A model generated the notes under the pieces. That model had not been told where the DNA came from, made no database searches, and saw only the letters and a list, made by a program, of their open reading frames with translations. This document shows, piece by piece, positions 61,523 to 64,000 of a stretch of DNA of 64,000 nucleotides. The translations under genes were made by a program, and so were the position numbers. The stretch spans positions 1 through 64,000 of the forward strand of contig CADCBO010000005.1 in NCBI GenBank assembly GCA_902799685.1. The letters run 5' to 3'. Within the stretch, counting starts at the first letter, position 1. Every line of letters begins with the position of its first letter. This DNA is from an uncultured Bacteroidales bacterium. Its GTDB lineage: Bacteria > Bacteroidota > Bacteroidia > Bacteroidales > Bacteroidaceae.

Positions 61523-62023
61523 ATGGAAAAGGAGAATATTTCAACTCTGATTGAGCCAAAAGCCGGTGAACTGGATGCCACAGACATCAAAATCCTGACT
61601 TGCCTGCAGGATAATTCACGCCTCACAACAAAAGAACTTGCCGCAAAAGTACATCTTTCCACGACTCCCGTATTCGAGCGTCAGAAACGTCTGGAGCGTG
61701 AAGGCTATATAAAGAAGTATATAGCAGTGCTTGACCCCGAGAAACTTAATCTGGGCTTTGTGGTATTCTGCTGCGTAAAGCTACGTGAAATGACACGAGA
61801 GACCGCCTACACTTTTGAAGAAGCCGCGCGTAATATGAAAGAGGTGGCAGAGTGCTACAACATCTCCGGTGAGTTCGACTACCTGCTCAAGGTATATTGT
61901 CCCGATATGCGCTCTTACAAAGAGTTCATCATGAACGTCCTGGGCACCACCGACACCGTAGGCTCCATCCAGTCCATGTTCGTAATGAGTCCCATCAAGA
62001 AAACTTTCGGCCTCTCAATCTGA
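61523..62023 (+). CDS. Lrp/AsnC family regulator
   Basis: 166 residues: LDATDIKILTCLQDNSRLTTKELAAKVHLSTTPVFERQKRLEREGYIKKYIAVLDPEKL is the helix-turn-helix and hinge, and the C-terminal half (FDYLLKVYCPDMRSYKEFIMNVLG) is the RAM ligand domain. Divergent placement next to metY suggests it controls methionine synthesis and itself in response to an amino acid; this is inference. Confidence 0.93.
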   Translation: MEKENISTLIEPKAGELDATDIKILTCLQDNSRLTTKELAAKVHLSTTPVFERQKRLEREGYIKKYIAVLDPEKLNLGFVVFCCVKLREMTRETAYTFEEAARNMKEVAECYNISGEFDYLLKVYCPDMRSYKEFIMNVLGTTDTVGSIQSMFVMSPIKKTFGLSI

Positions 62024-62098
62024 AAAAAACATTAACAAAAACGGGAGAGTTTCGTCTTTATGGTGTATTGCTTGAAACGAAACTAAAACACTATAAAA

Positions 62099-62902
62099 AT
62101 GAAAACAAGATCCTACTTTGTTTACGCCTTGTGCGCACTCCTGCAGTCTTGCAATTTTGCCAATGCCCAGATTGTATGGCTTTCTACCAAGAATATGGAC
62201 TTTACCGACTGTGACCGCCAGGAACGCCAGGTCAAACCGTTTGACGCCGTTTCAAACTCCTGCCCGTTTGATGTCTATTATGAGCAGTCCGATGAACAGT
62301 ATGTTATTGTTGAGGGTGATAAGGAATACTTTGGACGTCTTCACACTGATGTCAGACGCGGAGTGCTGGAGATAACCATAGACCCGGCCAGATACCGTAA
62401 CGTGCGTTTGAGAGTCAAGGTAGGCTCACCTGAGATCAATCAGATTTCCATGGCCGGAAGCGGCAGCATCCACTGCACATCCGATATTGTTGCAGACTCT
62501 GAGTTAAACGTGCGTTTGGCCGGAAGCGGTGACATAGTTGCACAAAAGATCAAGTGCACCACCCTGCAGAGTACCGTATCCGGATCGGGTGACCTTAAGA
62601 TAGCCGATATTGATGCCGGTGATGCCAGCATCAGCATTGCAGGCAGCGGCGACTGGAGTGCGGCACGCATCAAGACAGGTAACCTTACACTGTCAATAGC
62701 CGGATCGGGCGATATTGAGATTGTCCATGCCGAGGTTGAGAATACCCTTACAGCAAACGTGGCAGGCAGCGGCGACATCGATGTCAACGGCCGTGCCCGC
62801 AACGTTAACGCCAAGGTGGTGGGTTCAGGCGATATTTCCGGCAGACTCTCTTACGACAACATCAGCAAGAGCAGATCCGGCAGCGGCGATATTGATTGGT
62901 AA
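62099..62902 (+). CDS. Head-GIN domain protein (DUF2807)
   Basis: The 267-residue product has a signal peptide (cut near NFANA) and a beta-helix with six or more repeats of GSGD about 20 residues apart, as in DUF2807 (putative autotransporter adhesin, head-GIN). VKPFDAVSNSCPFDVYYEQSDEQYVIVEGD is the usual start. Probably exported; function unknown. The only other Cys pair near the start could form a disulfide. Confidence 0.88.
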   Translation: MKTRSYFVYALCALLQSCNFANAQIVWLSTKNMDFTDCDRQERQVKPFDAVSNSCPFDVYYEQSDEQYVIVEGDKEYFGRLHTDVRRGVLEITIDPARYRNVRLRVKVGSPEINQISMAGSGSIHCTSDIVADSELNVRLAGSGDIVAQKIKCTTLQSTVSGSGDLKIADIDAGDASISIAGSGDWSAARIKTGNLTLSIAGSGDIEIVHAEVENTLTANVAGSGDIDVNGRARNVNAKVVGSGDISGRLSYDNISKSRSGSGDIDW

Positions 62903-62912
62903 CCGGCCTTTA

Positions 62913-64000
62913 TCAGGGGATATTGCGCAGGATAGCCAGCAGGTGGTCAAACACCATGGGCACCGTGGCCAGCTCCAGACGCTCTGACGGAGAGTGTACG
63001 CCGCGCAGCGTAGGTCCTACCGATATCATGTCCAGGTCCGGGTATGAGGTCAGGAACAGTCCGCACTCCAGACCGGCATGGATAGCCTTGACCTTGGGGT
63101 CACGACCAAACAGCTCCTTGTACGTGCGCACAGAGATATCCAGTAATTCAGACTTGGGATTAGGTGCCCAACCAGGATAGCCGTCATTACGCTCCACCTT
63201 GGCTCCAGCCAGACGGAAACAGGCTGCAAGAGTCTCCTGAACAGCATATTTGGCAGATTCCACGCTGCTTCGCTGGCTGGCCAGCATGGTAACCTTACCA
63301 TTCTCCGTGCGTATGCGCGCCAGATTTGAACTCGTCTCTACCAGTCCCGGTACATCCATGCTCATGGCATACACTCCATTGAACACGGCATATATGGAAC
63401 GTATTATGTTACGTGCCACAGCAGGTTCAATGCATTCTGCCACAGCATCGGTACTCTCCATAAAGAACTTGGCCTCACGCTCAGTCACGTGATACTCATC
63501 CTGTATCTCCGATGCAAACACGTTGAAATCAACCCGTATCTTCTCTCGGTCAGCATAAGGAACGGCTATGACGGCCTGTGCATCACGCGGAATGGCATTG
63601 TGCAGGTTACCGCCGCTTATTGAGCAGAGCCTCAGGTCATACTTGTCAATAGCACCGTTAAGGAAACGTGCCAGAATCTTGTTGGCATTGGCATAACCTT
63701 TGTCTATATCATCGCCCGAATGCCCGCCGTGAAGTTTATCTACACCCACGCGCAGGAAGAAATACCCATCGGGCACTGAAGCAGGCCTGTAATCGAACTC
63801 TACCGAAGTGTTTATGCCCCCTGCGCAGCCTATGAATATCTCACCTTCATCCTCCGAATCCAGGTTAACAAGCATCTTGCCGTTCATCATGCCGGGCTTG
63901 AGGTGAGTGGCGCCCGTAAGACCGGTCTCCTCGGATACAGTGAACAGACACTCCACGGGACCATGCTCTATCTCCTTGCTGTCCAGCACAGCCAGAGCCA
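62913..64000 (-). CDS. pepD: Aminoacyl-histidine dipeptidase PepD, 5' end beyond the window
   Basis: The frame is open to the right edge, so the N-terminal part (about 120 residues with the first metal ligands) lies outside. The visible 362 residues have VEDSE-like HGPVECLFTVSEETGLTGATHL (catalytic Glu and metal Glu), GVDKLHGGHSGDDIDKG and the C-terminal AIHAGLECGLF of M20 PepD. It splits Xaa-His dipeptides in the cytoplasm using zinc. Confidence 0.93.
   Translation of the reverse strand, partial: ALAVLDSKEIEHGPVECLFTVSEETGLTGATHLKPGMMNGKMLVNLDSEDEGEIFIGCAGGINTSVEFDYRPASVPDGYFFLRVGVDKLHGGHSGDDIDKGYANANKILARFLNGAIDKYDLRLCSISGGNLHNAIPRDAQAVIAVPYADREKIRVDFNVFASEIQDEYHVTEREAKFFMESTDAVAECIEPAVARNIIRSIYAVFNGVYAMSMDVPGLVETSSNLARIRTENGKVTMLASQRSSVESAKYAVQETLAACFRLAGAKVERNDGYPGWAPNPKSELLDISVRTYKELFGRDPKVKAIHAGLECGLFLTSYPDLDMISVGPTLRGVHSPSERLELATVPMVFDHLLAILRNIP

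Overview
The window looks like the chromosome of a gut-type Bacteroidales bacterium (Bacteroides/Prevotella relatives). The evidence is: repeated promoter elements of the Bacteroidetes type (TTTG or TTG, 18-20 bp, TAnnTTTG); many SpII-type lipoproteins of the BF3164 / 6-bladed beta-propeller kind; a Rho factor with a long Q/N-rich disordered insert; DUF3667, DUF3127, DUF4835 and head-GIN proteins; and menaquinone rather than ubiquinone genes. No search was run; family names come from reading motifs.

Layout. (1) 1-8.6 kb is an accessory stretch ending at the 3' side of a tRNA-Asp gene. It holds two uracil-DNA-glycosylase-superfamily genes, about 1.5 kb of GC-rich DNA that does not read as protein but contains long hairpins, a xenobiotic acetyltransferase (Vat/CatB type), a leftward phage-like lysis cassette (single-gene spanin, GH24 endolysin, holin-like protein), a promoter-driven candidate structured RNA of about 0.2 kb, and a degenerate amidase. 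(2) 8.7-15.3 kb is mostly core: GNAT, glycosyltransferase, recR, engB, DUF3667, then a BlaI/BlaR1-type regulator pair whose M56 protein carries TonB-plug-like repeats.

(3) 15.6-38.2 kb is the most unusual part: ten intact and one deleted paralogue of 6-bladed beta-propeller lipoproteins, mixed with regulators (XRE plus membrane partner, two ECF sigma operons, membrane LytTR, HicB-like protein), a small ABC transporter and a TonB-domain protein. Inside it, a three-gene operon (secreted helical-repeat protein, ECF sigma factor, small single-TM protein) is present twice in tandem with the same gene overlaps and the same TGAAGCGCTTC-type palindrome at the same distance from the promoter. The simplest reading is an expanding set of surface lipoproteins under several local regulators; their ligand is unknown.

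(4) 38.4-64 kb is housekeeping: rho, DUF3127, dnaN, exonuclease, coaBC (fused to a secreted DUF4835 protein), recN, rlmB, a ClpB lacking its N domain behind a sigma-54-like promoter, tRNA-Cys, menA-menG, marC, phoH, purC, a membrane-tethered aroE, a TPM/LemA pair, purM, metA-metY with a divergent Lrp regulator, a head-GIN protein and a partial pepD. Four large inverted repeats or hairpins sit between genes (21.65, 34.73, 40.42 and 58.89 kb).
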